Source: Marivirga salinae (GTDB lineage Bacteria > Bacteroidota > Bacteroidia > Cytophagales > Cyclobacteriaceae). From it: 64,000 nucleotides of DNA. The notes beneath the pieces are model-generated. The model was not told where the DNA came from. It ran no database searches and saw only the letters and a program-made list of their open reading frames with translations. Location: NCBI RefSeq assembly GCF_030503855.1, contig NZ_CP129971.1:1247501-1311500 (forward strand), in the 5' to 3' direction. The position numbers and the translations under genes are program-made. This document shows positions 28,701 through 38,259 of this stretch, piece after piece (within the stretch, counting starts at the first letter, position 1; each line of letters begins with the position of its first letter).

Positions 28701-30002
28701 TTACTCATAAGTAATGGTATATCCTCTAATACCGTGTTCATGACTGTCTAATCCTTGCTCTTCATGTTTTTTAGAAACTCGCAATCCAATAGTTTTCTTC
28801 AATAAATAAAACAATATTATGGCACATCCAAAAGCAGCAGCACCGCATACAGCCACTCCAATTAATTGATTTATGAATTGTTCCCAACCGGCTTTTGCTC
28901 CAAATATGCCAACAGCTAAAGTTCCAAATATTCCACAAGTCAAGTGGACGGAAACAGCACCAACGGCATCATCTAATTTCAACTTATCCAAACCAATTGC
29001 AGAAAGTACCACTAAATTACCAGCAATGAATCCTATTAAAAGCGACAGTCCAGGAGTCATTAAATCCGCACCAGCAGTAATCCCAACTAATCCAGCTAGG
29101 GTTCCATTAAGTACCATTCCTAAATCTAGTCTCTTAAAAGTGAAATAGCCCATTACAAAACCACCTAAAGCTCCAGCCGCTGCGGCAAGTGAAGTATTCA
29201 TAATCACTAAAGAAGTAGCTTGTGGCTCTGCTGAAAGGACTGAGCCGCCATTAAATCCAAACCAACCGAACCATAATAAAAATACACCAATGGTTGCCAA
29301 TGGAACACTTGATCCTTCTTTGTCTATTACTTTTCCATTTACATATTTACCGATTCTTGGGCCTAAAACAATTATGCCAGCTAAAGCACCCCATCCACCA
29401 ACGGAATGAACCAGAGTCGATCCTGCAAAGTCATAAAAACCCATGGCAGCTAATGCACCGCCTCCCCATTGCCAACTCCCTATTGCAGGGTAAACGAAGC
29501 CTACGAATATGATAGTAAAAATGAAATAGGCTGAAATCTTTATTCTCTCTGCTACTGCACCAGAAACTATAGTTGCGGCTGTTGCAGCAAACATAGCTTG
29601 AAATAAGAAATCTGTCCAATAGGTATAATTTTGATTATAATCTAATCCTGCAAAATCATCCAAAAAGAATCCATTGAAATCAAACCAACCAGGGCCGTCT
29701 GCAAATTCAGGATACATTAGGTTAAAGCCGATTATTGTATAGGAAACTAGTCCTATTGCTGGGGTTAGTGTGTTTTTGAAAAGAATATTAACTGTGTTTT
29801 TTGATTGAGTGAATCCAGCCTCTACACAGGCAAAGCCTAAATGCATAATGAATACTAATGCAATGCAGAGCATCATCCATAAATTATTTACAGTTAAAAT
29901 TTCTAAGTTGATTTCTGAGGCTGCTGTAGCTGTACTTTCAAGATTAGCTGCCAATAAGGGTGAAAATAATCCCTGAATTGATGAGATAAGTGATAAATCC
30001 AT
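28701..30002 (-). CDS. amt: ammonium transporter
   Basis: A 433-residue Amt/Rh channel with an N-terminal hydrophobic segment and about eleven membrane helices. Family motifs: FVEAGF-like CVEAGFTQSKN, the pore histidines in STLVHSVGG and AVSVHLTCG, and FNGGS. It moves ammonium into the cell. No glnK (PII) gene is adjacent, unlike the usual amt-glnK pairing. The gene is bracketed by two copies of the palindromic element (28570 and 30262). Confidence 0.95.
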   Translation of the reverse strand: MDLSLISSIQGLFSPLLAANLESTATAASEINLEILTVNNLWMMLCIALVFIMHLGFACVEAGFTQSKNTVNILFKNTLTPAIGLVSYTIIGFNLMYPEFADGPGWFDFNGFFLDDFAGLDYNQNYTYWTDFLFQAMFAATAATIVSGAVAERIKISAYFIFTIIFVGFVYPAIGSWQWGGGALAAMGFYDFAGSTLVHSVGGWGALAGIIVLGPRIGKYVNGKVIDKEGSSVPLATIGVFLLWFGWFGFNGGSVLSAEPQATSLVIMNTSLAAAAGALGGFVMGYFTFKRLDLGMVLNGTLAGLVGITAGADLMTPGLSLLIGFIAGNLVVLSAIGLDKLKLDDAVGAVSVHLTCGIFGTLAVGIFGAKAGWEQFINQLIGVAVCGAAAFGCAIILFYLLKKTIGLRVSKKHEEQGLDSHEHGIRGYTITYE

Positions 30003-30024
30003 ATAATTTGGTTTGATAAAAATT

Positions 30025-30032
30025 CAAATTTA
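30025..30032 (-). promoter_or_regulatory. amt -7 box candidate
   Basis: On the minus strand TAAATTTG lies about 23 bases before the amt start and matches TAnnTTTG. An upstream TTG at normal spacing was not found. Confidence 0.4.
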
Positions 30033-30261
30033 TGGAAATATACAAAAATGAAAATGTTTTAGAATAAAATTTTAACTGTTTTAGAGTTTAAATATGAAAT
30101 TATTCTGTTGGATGGGTTTAATTATAACTTAAGAAATTGAATATTCTGAAAATCGGCTCAAGTTTGGATCACTTTTAAACCTCCGCTAGTGTGAGCTGTT
30201 GTAAATTTCCTCTATACTCTTTCCGTAAATACTCAAAAGTTTTTCCAAAGTTCCATCAGAA

Positions 30262-30343
30262 CTGCGCTTGTGCGACCTTTCCAACTCGTGCCAATGTTAG
30301 CAAAAAGCCAGATTAAGCACGAGTTAGGAAGCTCGTGCTAGCT
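30262..30343. repeat. bipartite palindromic element (REP/BIME-like), copy 3
   Basis: A decayed copy of the element at 28570: a hairpin with arms near GTGCGACC and AACTCGTGCC, then AGCACGAG pairing with CTCGTGCT at 30317-30340. It fills part of the 364-base gap between amt and mazG; the rest of that gap (30033-30240) is AT-rich with no feature I can support, apart from TTTTCCAAAGTT shared with copy 2. Confidence 0.6.
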
Positions 30344-30366
30344 TTATTGGTTCAATAACAGACTAT

Positions 30367-31167
30367 TTATAGTTTTTTAGCCTTTTCCCAGTAAACATCC
30401 ATTTCTTCTAGGCTCATTTCTGAAATTTGCTTGCCTTCTTTTTTGCTTTCTGACTCTAAGTAATTAAATCTTTTGATGAATTTTTTATTCGTTTTTTCTA
30501 AGGCTTCTTCGGGGTTGATTCCAGCAAAGCGGGCATAATTAATTAAGCTAAACATTAAATCACCAAATTCCTCTGTGGCTTTTTCCTTATTGCCTGCTTC
30601 TTCTTCGGTTTTAAATTCTTGAATTTCTTCCTCAACTTTTCCCCAAACCTGCTCTTTTTTATCCCAATCAAAACCTACACCTCTTGCTTTCTCTTGAATT
30701 CGGATTGATTTAATCAATGCAGGCAATGAATTAGGAACTCCTCCTAAAACTGTTTTATTGCCTTTTTCCTTTAGCTTTATTTTTTCCCAGTTTTCTTTTA
30801 CTGCTTGTTCATCATTGGCTTCTACATCGGAATAAATGTGAGGATGGCGGTTGATCAATTTATCTGAAATTCCATTGAGCACATCCGCCATATCGAAAGC
30901 TTTTTGCTCATCTGCCATACGAGCATAAAAAACCATATGGAGCATAATATCACCCAATTCTTTTCTAATTTCTTCCAAATCATTTTCTAGAATCGCATCT
31001 GATAGTTCAAAGGTTTCTTCAATAGTCAAGTGACGAATACTTTCAATAGTTTGCTTCTTATCCCATGGGCATAAATTTCGCAATTGATCCATGATTGTGA
31101 GTAATCTGTCAAAGGCCTGCAGTTTTTCTTCTCTTCTTGCATCTGGGTATTTTTGCACTTCTTTCAT
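30367..31167 (-). CDS. mazG: nucleoside triphosphate pyrophosphohydrolase MazG
   Basis: Hydrolyses NTPs and damaged dNTPs to monophosphates. The 266-residue protein has two MazG domains: the first contains CPWDKKQTIESI and EETFELSDAI with the metal-binding ExxE...ExxD (ELGDIMLHMVF), the second EEIQEFKTEEE and EFGDLMFSLIN. A full-length two-domain form as in E. coli. Monocistronic, with a small cysteine-rich membrane protein divergent. Confidence 0.95.
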   Translation of the reverse strand: MKEVQKYPDARREEKLQAFDRLLTIMDQLRNLCPWDKKQTIESIRHLTIEETFELSDAILENDLEEIRKELGDIMLHMVFYARMADEQKAFDMADVLNGISDKLINRHPHIYSDVEANDEQAVKENWEKIKLKEKGNKTVLGGVPNSLPALIKSIRIQEKARGVGFDWDKKEQVWGKVEEEIQEFKTEEEAGNKEKATEEFGDLMFSLINYARFAGINPEEALEKTNKKFIKRFNYLESESKKEGKQISEMSLEEMDVYWEKAKKL

Positions 31168-31298
31168 TTCTAGATTTTAACTGTTTGGGAAAAATGCAAT
31201 TTAAGAAACTTTGCTTTCTTTGTAGGCGTTATGAAATTAGAATGTTAAATTTGTGAATTGATTATCAGGGCTGACGAAATGCCCTTAAAATTAAAAAT

Positions 31299-31520
31299 AT
31301 GACTACTTTTTTATTAGCAATCGGATTAATTGGAGCGTTTTTTATTTTAATGTCAGTAAGACTGATATTTATTAAAAACGGAGAGTTTAAAGGGACTTGT
31401 GCATCTCAAAGTCCTTTCTTAAATAAGGAGGGAGAGTCTTGCAGTTTCTGCGGAAAGCAGCCAGGAGAACAATGTGCAAATCCTGATTCCGAGGTAAACA
31501 AAGTAATGAATAAATTCTAA
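31299..31520 (+). CDS. small cysteine-rich membrane protein (NqrM-like)
   Basis: A 73-residue protein with one N-terminal membrane helix (residues 4-26) and a short tail with CASQSPF, CSFCGK and CANPDSE. The arrangement of cysteines (C-x(n)-CxxC-x(n)-C) resembles NqrM, a Na+-NADH:quinone reductase maturation factor, and a common Bacteroidetes 'membrane or secreted protein' family. Metal or cluster binding is an inference. No nqr genes are nearby. Its own terminator follows. Confidence 0.75.
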   Translation: MTTFLLAIGLIGAFFILMSVRLIFIKNGEFKGTCASQSPFLNKEGESCSFCGKQPGEQCANPDSEVNKVMNKF

Positions 31521-31546
31521 TAAAATTAAGATATAGGTAATGAATT

Positions 31547-31579
31547 AGCTCAGTAACTTGAATATGCTGGGCTTTTTTT
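31547..31579 (+). terminator. terminator of the cysteine-rich membrane protein gene
   Basis: AGCTCAG pairs with CTGGGCT (one G-T wobble) across a 13-nt loop, followed by a seven-base T-run. Confidence 0.75.
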
Positions 31580-31799
31580 ATGTTCTTATTTTTTGAGAAC
31601 GGATTTAAAAATATTTCTTCTATATCACCCCCTACCCCGGTAGGTGGAACACCGACCAGAAGCAGAGAAGATGGCATTTAGATTAATTTGATCTGTGCGG
31701 CACCGACCATGGGATAAAAATATTCTTGAATATTTTTTAAGCTGAATGCAACCTCTTTTATTTTCTCGCATCTTTACTGAGAAACTAAACCATAATAAC

Positions 31800-32534
31800 A
31801 TGAAAAATATACTATTAGTATTTGTTCTTGCTTTATTCGCGTGTCAGGTACAATCACAAGAAATTGAAACGCGCTCTTTGTCAGATTTTACATCTGTTTC
31901 ATCTTCTCAAAGCATCAGAGTTACGTTGAAAAAAGGTAACGAACCTAAAGTGGATGTAAGCACCACCGGAGAATTAGAAGATGTGATTACCGAAGTAAAA
32001 AACGGAAACCTGAAAATTGAAATGGAATCTAATAAGACCTTTAGAAATGTAGAAGTTGAGGTTACAGTCTATTTTCAAGAGCTAGAAAGTCTAAAAGCTA
32101 GCAGTTCATCTAGAATGATGTCGGAAGATTTAATTGAAGCCAACAATATGGAGATTAAAGGTTCAAGTTCAGCTAGAATGGATTTGAATGTGAAAGCCAA
32201 CAATATTGAAGTATCAGGCTCTAGTTCTGCACGCATTGCTTTATCAGCACAAGCGGTTAATATAGAAACCCAAGTAAGCAGTTCATGTCGATTTAATTTA
32301 GATGGTAATGCAGAAAATTTTGAAGCACAGGTGAGTAGTTCAGGAAGAATTGATGCATCTGAATTTAGCTGTGATAATGCCGATTTAGCAGCAAGCTCAT
32401 CAGGAAGAATAGAGTTGAATGTACAAGAGAAATTGATTGCCAAAGCTTCTTCATCAGGGAGAATAACTTATGGTGGAAAGCCTTCCTTAGTAGATGTGAA
32501 TTCAGGTTCTGGAGGGAAAATTTCTAAAATGTGA
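31800..32534 (+). CDS. DUF2807 (head GIN domain) exported protein
   Basis: A 244-residue exported protein. A signal peptide ends near LALFACQVQSQE; it could be cleaved by signal peptidase I or, at Cys15, II. The rest is a right-handed beta-helix-like repeat with recurrent SSSxRM/I turns (SSSSRMM, SSSARM, SSSARI, SSSCRF, SSSGRI three times), as expected for DUF2807. The family is found near the cell surface in Bacteroidetes, and its role is not established. I use the internal ATG at 31800 since it is followed by the signal peptide. Confidence 0.85.
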   Translation: MKNILLVFVLALFACQVQSQEIETRSLSDFTSVSSSQSIRVTLKKGNEPKVDVSTTGELEDVITEVKNGNLKIEMESNKTFRNVEVEVTVYFQELESLKASSSSRMMSEDLIEANNMEIKGSSSARMDLNVKANNIEVSGSSSARIALSAQAVNIETQVSSSCRFNLDGNAENFEAQVSSSGRIDASEFSCDNADLAASSSGRIELNVQEKLIAKASSSGRITYGGKPSLVDVNSGSGGKISKM

Positions 32535-32564
32535 TACTCTGAAAAGATCTTTAACCATAAAAGT

Positions 32565-32599
32565 AAAAGGCTGTCTAAATTAAATTTAGTCAGCCTTTT
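32565..32599. terminator. bidirectional terminator between DUF2807 and ppa
   Basis: AAAAGGCTG plus CTAAAT pair with ATTTAG plus CAGCCTTTT around a 3-nt loop: 15 paired bases with one mismatch. A-rich left and T-rich right flanks suit both converging genes. Confidence 0.8.
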
Positions 32600-32626
32600 A
32601 TGGTTTTAAAGTATAAATCAAGTTTT

Positions 32627-33172
32627 TTACTTTCTAAAAGTTTTGTCATAAAGATCTATACTATCTTGAATAACTTTGTGTGCTTCTTTTTTATCAAAAA
32701 AATCCTCTACCACTACTTTTTTGTTTTCAAGCTGTTTATAATCCTCAAAGAATCTTTGCATTTCTTTTGAAGTATGTGGAGGTAAGTCATTAATATCATT
32801 CATATGATTTACGGACATATCATTAGCTGCAACAGCTATGATTTTATCATCTGCTTCTCCCTGATCCATCATTTTCATAACGCCCAGCACTTTTGCTTTT
32901 ACCATACAAAGGGGTGGTAATTCAATAGAGGTAATCACCATGATATCCAAAGGATCTTTATCATCACAATAAGTCTGCGGAATAAAACCATAATTTGCTG
33001 GATAGTGTACAGAGCTGAAAAGTACTCTATCCAACATTAAATAACCTGTTTCTTTGTCTAGTTCAAATTTACCCTTGCTGCCTTTAGAAATTTCAATTAC
33101 GGCATTCACATACTCGGGCACTTCGTCTCCGTAATGGATATCGTGCCAAGGGTTTCTTTTCTTATCTATCAT
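32627..33172 (-). CDS. ppa: inorganic pyrophosphatase
   Basis: Hydrolyses pyrophosphate to phosphate, driving biosynthetic reactions. The 181-residue protein is a soluble family I enzyme, with [28 protein letters not shown] and the metal-site aspartates in [11 protein letters not shown] start at the ATG before the conserved [10 protein letters not shown]; the longer frame upstream has no homologous look. Convergent with the DUF2807 gene, divergent from the MscS channel. Confidence 0.95.
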   Translation of the reverse strand: MIDKKRNPWHDIHYGDEVPEYVNAVIEISKGSKGKFELDKETGYLMLDRVLFSSVHYPANYGFIPQTYCDDKDPLDIMVITSIELPPLCMVKAKVLGVMKMMDQGEADDKIIAVAANDMSVNHMNDINDLPPHTSKEMQRFFEDYKQLENKKVVVEDFFDKKEAHKVIQDSIDLYDKTFRK

Positions 33173-33249
33173 CTTAAATTTGTAAAATATTTTTACAAAA
33201 ATAAGGCATTTAGCTGAGAGCACCTACTTATAGTGTTATTAGATTATTA

Positions 33250-33257
33250 TAACTTTG
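33250..33257 (+). promoter_or_regulatory. -7 box next to the MscS start
   Basis: TAACTTTG fits TAnnTTTG and ends only four bases before the ATG of the channel gene, so the transcript would be nearly leaderless if used. Confidence 0.4.
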
Positions 33258-33261
33258 TATT

Positions 33262-34155
33262 ATGAACAAAAAAACCATTACCCCTATCATAAATTTAGAG
33301 CGAAAAAAGAGAATCTGGTTTTTGGTTAAAGCTGTAATTTTTATTGCTACTCTTTTTGCTATAGATAACTATAAAAATCAGATTTTGGAATTTGGTATTC
33401 CAGAACACTACCTTAAAGCATTGAGGCTTTATCTTTACGCAGACCTGTGGATTTCTTTTATAAGATTGGCAGTGGTTTTTTACTATCAGCAAAAGCACAA
33501 ATTATCCAGAGGGGTAAAAAGCAATTTTATTTTAGGGATAGATCATATTGCCAATATCTTGCACACTTTCGTGCTAATTGGCGCTATTCTGCTACTTTTT
33601 AATATTGATCCCATCAATCTGATTACTTCCTTAAGTATAGTAGCAGCAGCAATTGCCATTTTATCAAAGGATTATATTGCCAATATGATTAATGGAATGT
33701 TGATCATGTTTTCAGAGGAGGTGATGATAGGAGATGAGATTAAAATAGGGGAGGTAAAAGGTAAAGTGACTGATATCACCTTGGTGAATATGCATATCGT
33801 AAATGATGATGAAGATTTGATTTACATCCCTAATTCAATGGTCTTTACTTCTCAAATCTTCAATTATACTAAAAGAGCGATTAGAAAAGTAAGTTTTGAT
33901 TTCGATTTGAAAAATGAGCTTGCAACAGATGTTGAAGCTGTTGAAAAGCATATTATTGATGTATTAGGAGAGTATCATCACTATATAAGAAATGATAGCT
34001 ATGTTTTACGAATCATCAAAATCAATGAAAATTTCACTTCCCTAAAATTTCAATTTGTGTTGCATAGACATTCAGAAGTCCGTGAAAAAGATATTAGAAA
34101 AGCTGCTTTACGACATGTATTGAAATATATTGGGGACGCTAAGCAAAAATACTAA
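33262..34155 (+). CDS. MscS-family mechanosensitive channel
   Basis: A 297-residue small-conductance channel of the inner membrane that opens under membrane tension. Three membrane segments at residues 17-37, 54-75 and 85-115 precede the pore region (LSIVAAAIAILSKDYIANM) and the cytoplasmic beta domain (MIGDEIKIGEVKGKVTDITL, YIPNSMVFTSQIFNY). Typical MscS length; the C-terminus is full. Probably its own transcript. Confidence 0.92.
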   Translation: MNKKTITPIINLERKKRIWFLVKAVIFIATLFAIDNYKNQILEFGIPEHYLKALRLYLYADLWISFIRLAVVFYYQQKHKLSRGVKSNFILGIDHIANILHTFVLIGAILLLFNIDPINLITSLSIVAAAIAILSKDYIANMINGMLIMFSEEVMIGDEIKIGEVKGKVTDITLVNMHIVNDDEDLIYIPNSMVFTSQIFNYTKRAIRKVSFDFDLKNELATDVEAVEKHIIDVLGEYHHYIRNDSYVLRIIKINENFTSLKFQFVLHRHSEVREKDIRKAALRHVLKYIGDAKQKY

Positions 34156-34224
34156 CCAAAGCCTCATGAGGGGCGAGCTTATTCAGAAATCAAGCTTACA
34201 TATCTTTTCAGAAAACTGAAACAC

Positions 34225-34253
34225 TTGCGATTGCAATCAGTTTTGTATCTTTA
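34225..34253 (+). promoter_or_regulatory. promoter candidate for the beta-propeller lipoprotein
   Basis: TTG at 34225-34227, an 18-bp spacer and TATCTTTA (7 of 8 to TAnnTTTG) at 34246-34253, 22 bases before the start codon. Confidence 0.45.
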
Positions 34254-34275
34254 TAATAAACCAACTAAAATAACT

Positions 34276-35157
34276 ATGAAAAGTACAGTATTCGTATTGG
34301 GATTTGCATTGCTGATATTTGCATGCCAACCCGCTAAAAAAGAAAATCAAGAAGAAGAAACACAAGAAAAAGAAGTTGTAGAACAATCTGCTGATCCTAA
34401 ATTGGTAAAATTATGGGAAACAGATACTGTGATGACAACTTGTGAATCCGTTTTATATGATGGAGAAGGTAATAGACTATTCGTTTCCAATATCAACGGA
34501 AAGCCATTAGATAAAAATGGTGAAGGATTTATCTCTATTTTAAATCTTGATGGAAGTATTAAGAATTTGAAATGGGCGACTGGATTGAATGCTCCTAAAG
34601 GAATGGGGATTTTTGATGGCCATCTTTATGTAACGGATATCGATAGAGTTGTAGCTATTGATATGGAAACTGGAGAAGTCGCTAAAGAATTTACTCCGGA
34701 AAAAGCTGAATTCTTGAATGATATCACAACATCTGAAAGTGCAGTTTATATTTCAGATATGGGCTTAGGTTTAATTCACAAAATTGAAGGTGGAGAATTA
34801 TCTACTGTTGCTGAAGGAGTTAAAAGCATTAATGGATTATTAAGCAAAGGCGATCATTTAATGACTTTAGATGGAAAGGGCTTAAGAGCTTATGATTTAG
34901 CTGAAAATAAATTCGAGATGGTAAATGATTCCGTAACTGGAGGTGATGGTTTAACTATGTTAAATGATGAAACTTATATTGCCAGCAGATGGAAAGGCGA
35001 AATTTATCACGTGGCTGGTAATAAAGCTACTTTGTTATTAGACACAAAAGCAGAAGAATCACAAACTGCTGATATTGGTTTAGATGCTGATAAAATGATT
35101 GTATATGTTCCTACTTTCTTTAAGAATAAGGTAGTAGCTTATCAATTGGAGAAATAG
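34276..35157 (+). CDS. beta-propeller (SMP-30/gluconolactonase-like) lipoprotein
   Basis: A 293-residue lipoprotein: signal peptide with lipobox IFAC, Cys17. After a Glu-rich linker (residues 20-36) come repeated strands (GEGNRLFVSNINGKPL, GIFDGHLYVTDI, DMGLGLIHKIEGG) of a six-bladed SMP-30/gluconolactonase-like propeller. The catalytic metal ligands of lactonases are not clear, so enzymatic activity is doubtful. I start at the ATG before the signal peptide. A strong terminator follows. Confidence 0.83.
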   Translation: MKSTVFVLGFALLIFACQPAKKENQEEETQEKEVVEQSADPKLVKLWETDTVMTTCESVLYDGEGNRLFVSNINGKPLDKNGEGFISILNLDGSIKNLKWATGLNAPKGMGIFDGHLYVTDIDRVVAIDMETGEVAKEFTPEKAEFLNDITTSESAVYISDMGLGLIHKIEGGELSTVAEGVKSINGLLSKGDHLMTLDGKGLRAYDLAENKFEMVNDSVTGGDGLTMLNDETYIASRWKGEIYHVAGNKATLLLDTKAEESQTADIGLDADKMIVYVPTFFKNKVVAYQLEK

Positions 35158-35175
35158 ATTTATATACTAAAATTA

Positions 35176-35214
35176 AAAACCCGCAAGATTTCTTGAAACC
35201 TTGCGGGTTTTTTG
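35176..35214 (+). terminator. terminator after the beta-propeller lipoprotein
   Basis: A perfect 12-bp stem, AAAACCCGCAAG with CTTGCGGGTTTT, across a 12-nt loop, then a T-run. Confidence 0.88.
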
Positions 35215-35228
35215 TTGCCCTAAAATTG

Positions 35229-35260
35229 AAAAAAGCTTCCGAGTTTCCCCGAAAGCTTCT
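35229..35260 (-). terminator. terminator of the TonB receptor gene
   Basis: AAGCTT arms with CG inside form a stem around GGGAAAC-like loop; read on the minus strand the hairpin is followed by TTTTTT. It is 25 bases after the receptor's stop codon. Confidence 0.65.
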
Positions 35261-35285
35261 TCAATATTAAACAGTCAACCTAAAC

Positions 35286-38219
35286 TTAAAATTTGTAATT
35301 CACTCCAACGCTAAATGCAGTTCCAGGATTTAAACTGGTAAACACTTCTTTATCTGCTTGAAATGATTGATAGAAACTTTCTCTTTTATCGTTTAATATA
35401 TTTGATACTTTGAAATCAATGCTTGTTTTATCATCCTTACCAAACGTTTTATTTATGCTAAAACTTAGGTTGTGAAATGATTCATCATACACATCACCAT
35501 ACAGACCAGTACCAACAATTGCCAAAGTAGGACCTTTCACATTGTAAAACATACCTGCATTTAAGCCTAATACAGGATTATTATATGACAGTCCTCCATT
35601 GATCACGTAAGGTGCCTGACCTGCCATTTGACGGACATCTGAGATGTTCTCTCCTGTTTTTTCGTACTCTTTTCTTGCGTTAAACTCTTGATCAGTCATA
35701 TCGATTCTTGATTCAACCATTGTCAAATTTCCGCTAATGTTGAAATTCCTTAATGCAGGGCTAATGAAATCTAATTTCTTTCTAGCTTCTAGTTCTACAC
35801 CAAGCAATCTTCCGTTTCCTACATTTCTAGCTTGAAACTCAGTGCTTGTTTGTTGTGCTGGAATTCTTACTAACTCAATTGGATTGTCAAAATATTTGTA
35901 GAAGGCACTAACTGAGAACATCTGTCCTTCTCTTTGGAATAATTCCCATCTCAAATCAATGTTGTCGATTCTGGTTTCAGTTAAATTACCGTCCCAGTCA
36001 GCATAGGTAAATAAACTTCCGTTGAAAATTCTGTTTGTAATAGGATCCAATATTTGAGCAAAACTTAATTCTTTGAAAGAAGGTCTTGCTATAGTTTTTG
36101 AATATGAAGCTCTTAAATTTTGATCATCAGTTAATGAATAAATCAAATTAGCAGTTGGGAAGAAATCGAAAGAATCTAATACTTTTTCGTTCACTAGATT
36201 TCTACCATTTGAACTCCCACTTGCATGTGCTTGATCTCTACCAGTATGTCTCTGCACATAATTCTCAACTCTTAAACCTAAAACAGTTTTGAAGTTTCTG
36301 ATAGGAGTCATTTCATTCGAAACATAAAATGCAGTATTATTTACATTGGAGCTATATGCATTTGGATTAGGATTGTTATTTCCTGATTGATAATAGATTC
36401 CATTTGTTTCGCTTGGGAATAAATTTTCTTCATTTAAAACAACTTCTTGGCTTGGATTAGGCCATGATTGGCTTTCAAAGAATTGTACATCAAAGAATAA
36501 TATTTCGTAATCTCTGTTTTTATAAGTGTGACTTCCACCAAATTTAAATTTAGCATCTGCATCGTTGAAGCTATACTTTTTAGTAATATCGATTTTAGAA
36601 TTTATATTAAATTCATTTAATGATCTCCAGATTCTGGATGGATTACCAGCCTCACCAGCAGCAAATCTAGGGTTGTCTGTATTGACAGCAGAGAATGCAG
36701 TTTTTCTGATATCTGGATCTTCTAAAGTCGAGAAAGTTGGAGAAACTCTCCAATCGATATCCCACCCAGTATTTTTCAAGATATGAGTACCATTTAATAG
36801 GATATTATTTAATGCGCTTTGTGTATATTCTAAGTTGTCTGATTCAGCAACATAACCTGACTGACCAACTGCTTCGCCATCATTCTGAATGTTGAATTGA
36901 CCTGCTCTACTTTCACCATTTTGTAATCGCATTGCAGTTAATCTCAATTTAGTGTATTTTGATTTTAAAGCTAACCCTCCTAATGCACCAATAAGTACGT
37001 TATTCTCACCTAATTGACCGTCTTGAGTAGTAGCATAACGCATCTCAGTTCTTTCAGGATCTTTATATTTTTGGTATTCACCATAGCTTACGTCATCATA
37101 AAAACGCGTATTGTTTTTATATGAAAGAGAGAAGATGTATCCTAATTTCGGTTTGTCATCATCTTCTGACTTGCCTAATTGCAATTGGTCACCAATTGAA
37201 AATCCAAGGCTGTAATCCATTAAGCTAGTTTGATTTTGCGCTGCTAGGTTTGGATTGAAACTTCTTATGAATTCAGATGCTTCCTCAGTATTTCCTGTAA
37301 AAGGACCAGGAACCTGAGTTGCTCTTGCTCCTTGAGGCAATGCTCTCGTGCCATCATCAAAACCTAAGAAATCAGTACTACCACCTTCGTATGTTAAGTA
37401 ATCTGAGTTGAAGTGCATAGATGGGTTAAAACCTATTCCAAAAGAAACATCCATAATTTTTTCATCAGGAAAGTCTTTTGTTTCCACATTCACTATTCCA
37501 CCTGTGAAATCTGCAGGTAAATCAGCGGTGAATGATTTTCTTACAATCATATTGTCAATTAAGCTTGTAGGAAAGATATCCATTTGCAAGCTATTTCTGT
37601 CTGGATCTAAACCTGGAACATCCATACCATTCAAAGTAGTTTTGGTATATCGATCTCCTAAACCTCTAACATAAACATATTTACCGCCTTCTATTGAAAC
37701 TCCAGTTACTCGCTTTACTGCTTCAACTGCTGTAGCATCGCCAATTAATTTGAATTTAGCTGAAGAAATTCCGTCCATCATTCCAGGAGCTTTTTTCTTA
37801 ACTGTCATCAATGCAGCCTCAGTAGTTCTGATAGCTTTAGCTGTAACCACAACTTCTTGAAGCTCTGATTTCTCTTCTTTCAGTCTGATTTGTCCTAAAT
37901 TATTTACTTCTCCATCTTTTATCACTACCCCTTCAATGGTTAAAGCCTGAAAAGTAACAAAGGATACTTTAACATTATAGGTGCCTGCTTCAACAGGAAC
38001 AGTAAACTGTCCATCTAAATCAGTAACAGCACCAATAAGTGCTCCTTCAATAATCTCTTGGTTATCGGGGGAAACTTTATTAACCACGACATTGGCACCG
38101 ATCATCGGCTCTCCGTTTGAATCCTCGATTATAGTACCACGAATTTTACCTTTCTGTGCAATAGCTACAGAAGTGGAAAGAATCAATAAGACAGCTAAAA
38201 GATGTTTAAATTTTAACAT
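35286..38219 (-). CDS. TonB-dependent outer-membrane receptor
   Basis: A 977-residue receptor. Signal peptide (MLKFKHLLAVLLILSTSVAIA), then a carboxypeptidase-regulatory-like domain (residues 25-110, GTIIEDSNGEPMIGANVVV), a plug domain (VTGVSIEGGKYVYVRGLGDRY region) and a C-terminal 22-strand barrel ending in an aromatic residue (GVNYKF). The substrate is not known; the TBDT subtype (regulatory-domain TBDT with YVRGLGDRY) is common in Bacteroidetes and Proteobacteria for nutrients. I start at the signal peptide. It is transcribed after the beta-helix lipoprotein gene, separated by a large hairpin. Confidence 0.94.
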   Translation of the reverse strand: MLKFKHLLAVLLILSTSVAIAQKGKIRGTIIEDSNGEPMIGANVVVNKVSPDNQEIIEGALIGAVTDLDGQFTVPVEAGTYNVKVSFVTFQALTIEGVVIKDGEVNNLGQIRLKEEKSELQEVVVTAKAIRTTEAALMTVKKKAPGMMDGISSAKFKLIGDATAVEAVKRVTGVSIEGGKYVYVRGLGDRYTKTTLNGMDVPGLDPDRNSLQMDIFPTSLIDNMIVRKSFTADLPADFTGGIVNVETKDFPDEKIMDVSFGIGFNPSMHFNSDYLTYEGGSTDFLGFDDGTRALPQGARATQVPGPFTGNTEEASEFIRSFNPNLAAQNQTSLMDYSLGFSIGDQLQLGKSEDDDKPKLGYIFSLSYKNNTRFYDDVSYGEYQKYKDPERTEMRYATTQDGQLGENNVLIGALGGLALKSKYTKLRLTAMRLQNGESRAGQFNIQNDGEAVGQSGYVAESDNLEYTQSALNNILLNGTHILKNTGWDIDWRVSPTFSTLEDPDIRKTAFSAVNTDNPRFAAGEAGNPSRIWRSLNEFNINSKIDITKKYSFNDADAKFKFGGSHTYKNRDYEILFFDVQFFESQSWPNPSQEVVLNEENLFPSETNGIYYQSGNNNPNPNAYSSNVNNTAFYVSNEMTPIRNFKTVLGLRVENYVQRHTGRDQAHASGSSNGRNLVNEKVLDSFDFFPTANLIYSLTDDQNLRASYSKTIARPSFKELSFAQILDPITNRIFNGSLFTYADWDGNLTETRIDNIDLRWELFQREGQMFSVSAFYKYFDNPIELVRIPAQQTSTEFQARNVGNGRLLGVELEARKKLDFISPALRNFNISGNLTMVESRIDMTDQEFNARKEYEKTGENISDVRQMAGQAPYVINGGLSYNNPVLGLNAGMFYNVKGPTLAIVGTGLYGDVYDESFHNLSFSINKTFGKDDKTSIDFKVSNILNDKRESFYQSFQADKEVFTSLNPGTAFSVGVNYKF

Positions 38220-38259
38220 GTGTATAATTTTTATGCTTTTTTTATAAACGCCATTAAAT

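Noticed and set aside
34276..35157. Active gluconolactonase/SMP-30 enzyme
   Set aside because: The propeller repeats are visible, but the metal ligands typical of the enzymes could not be placed.
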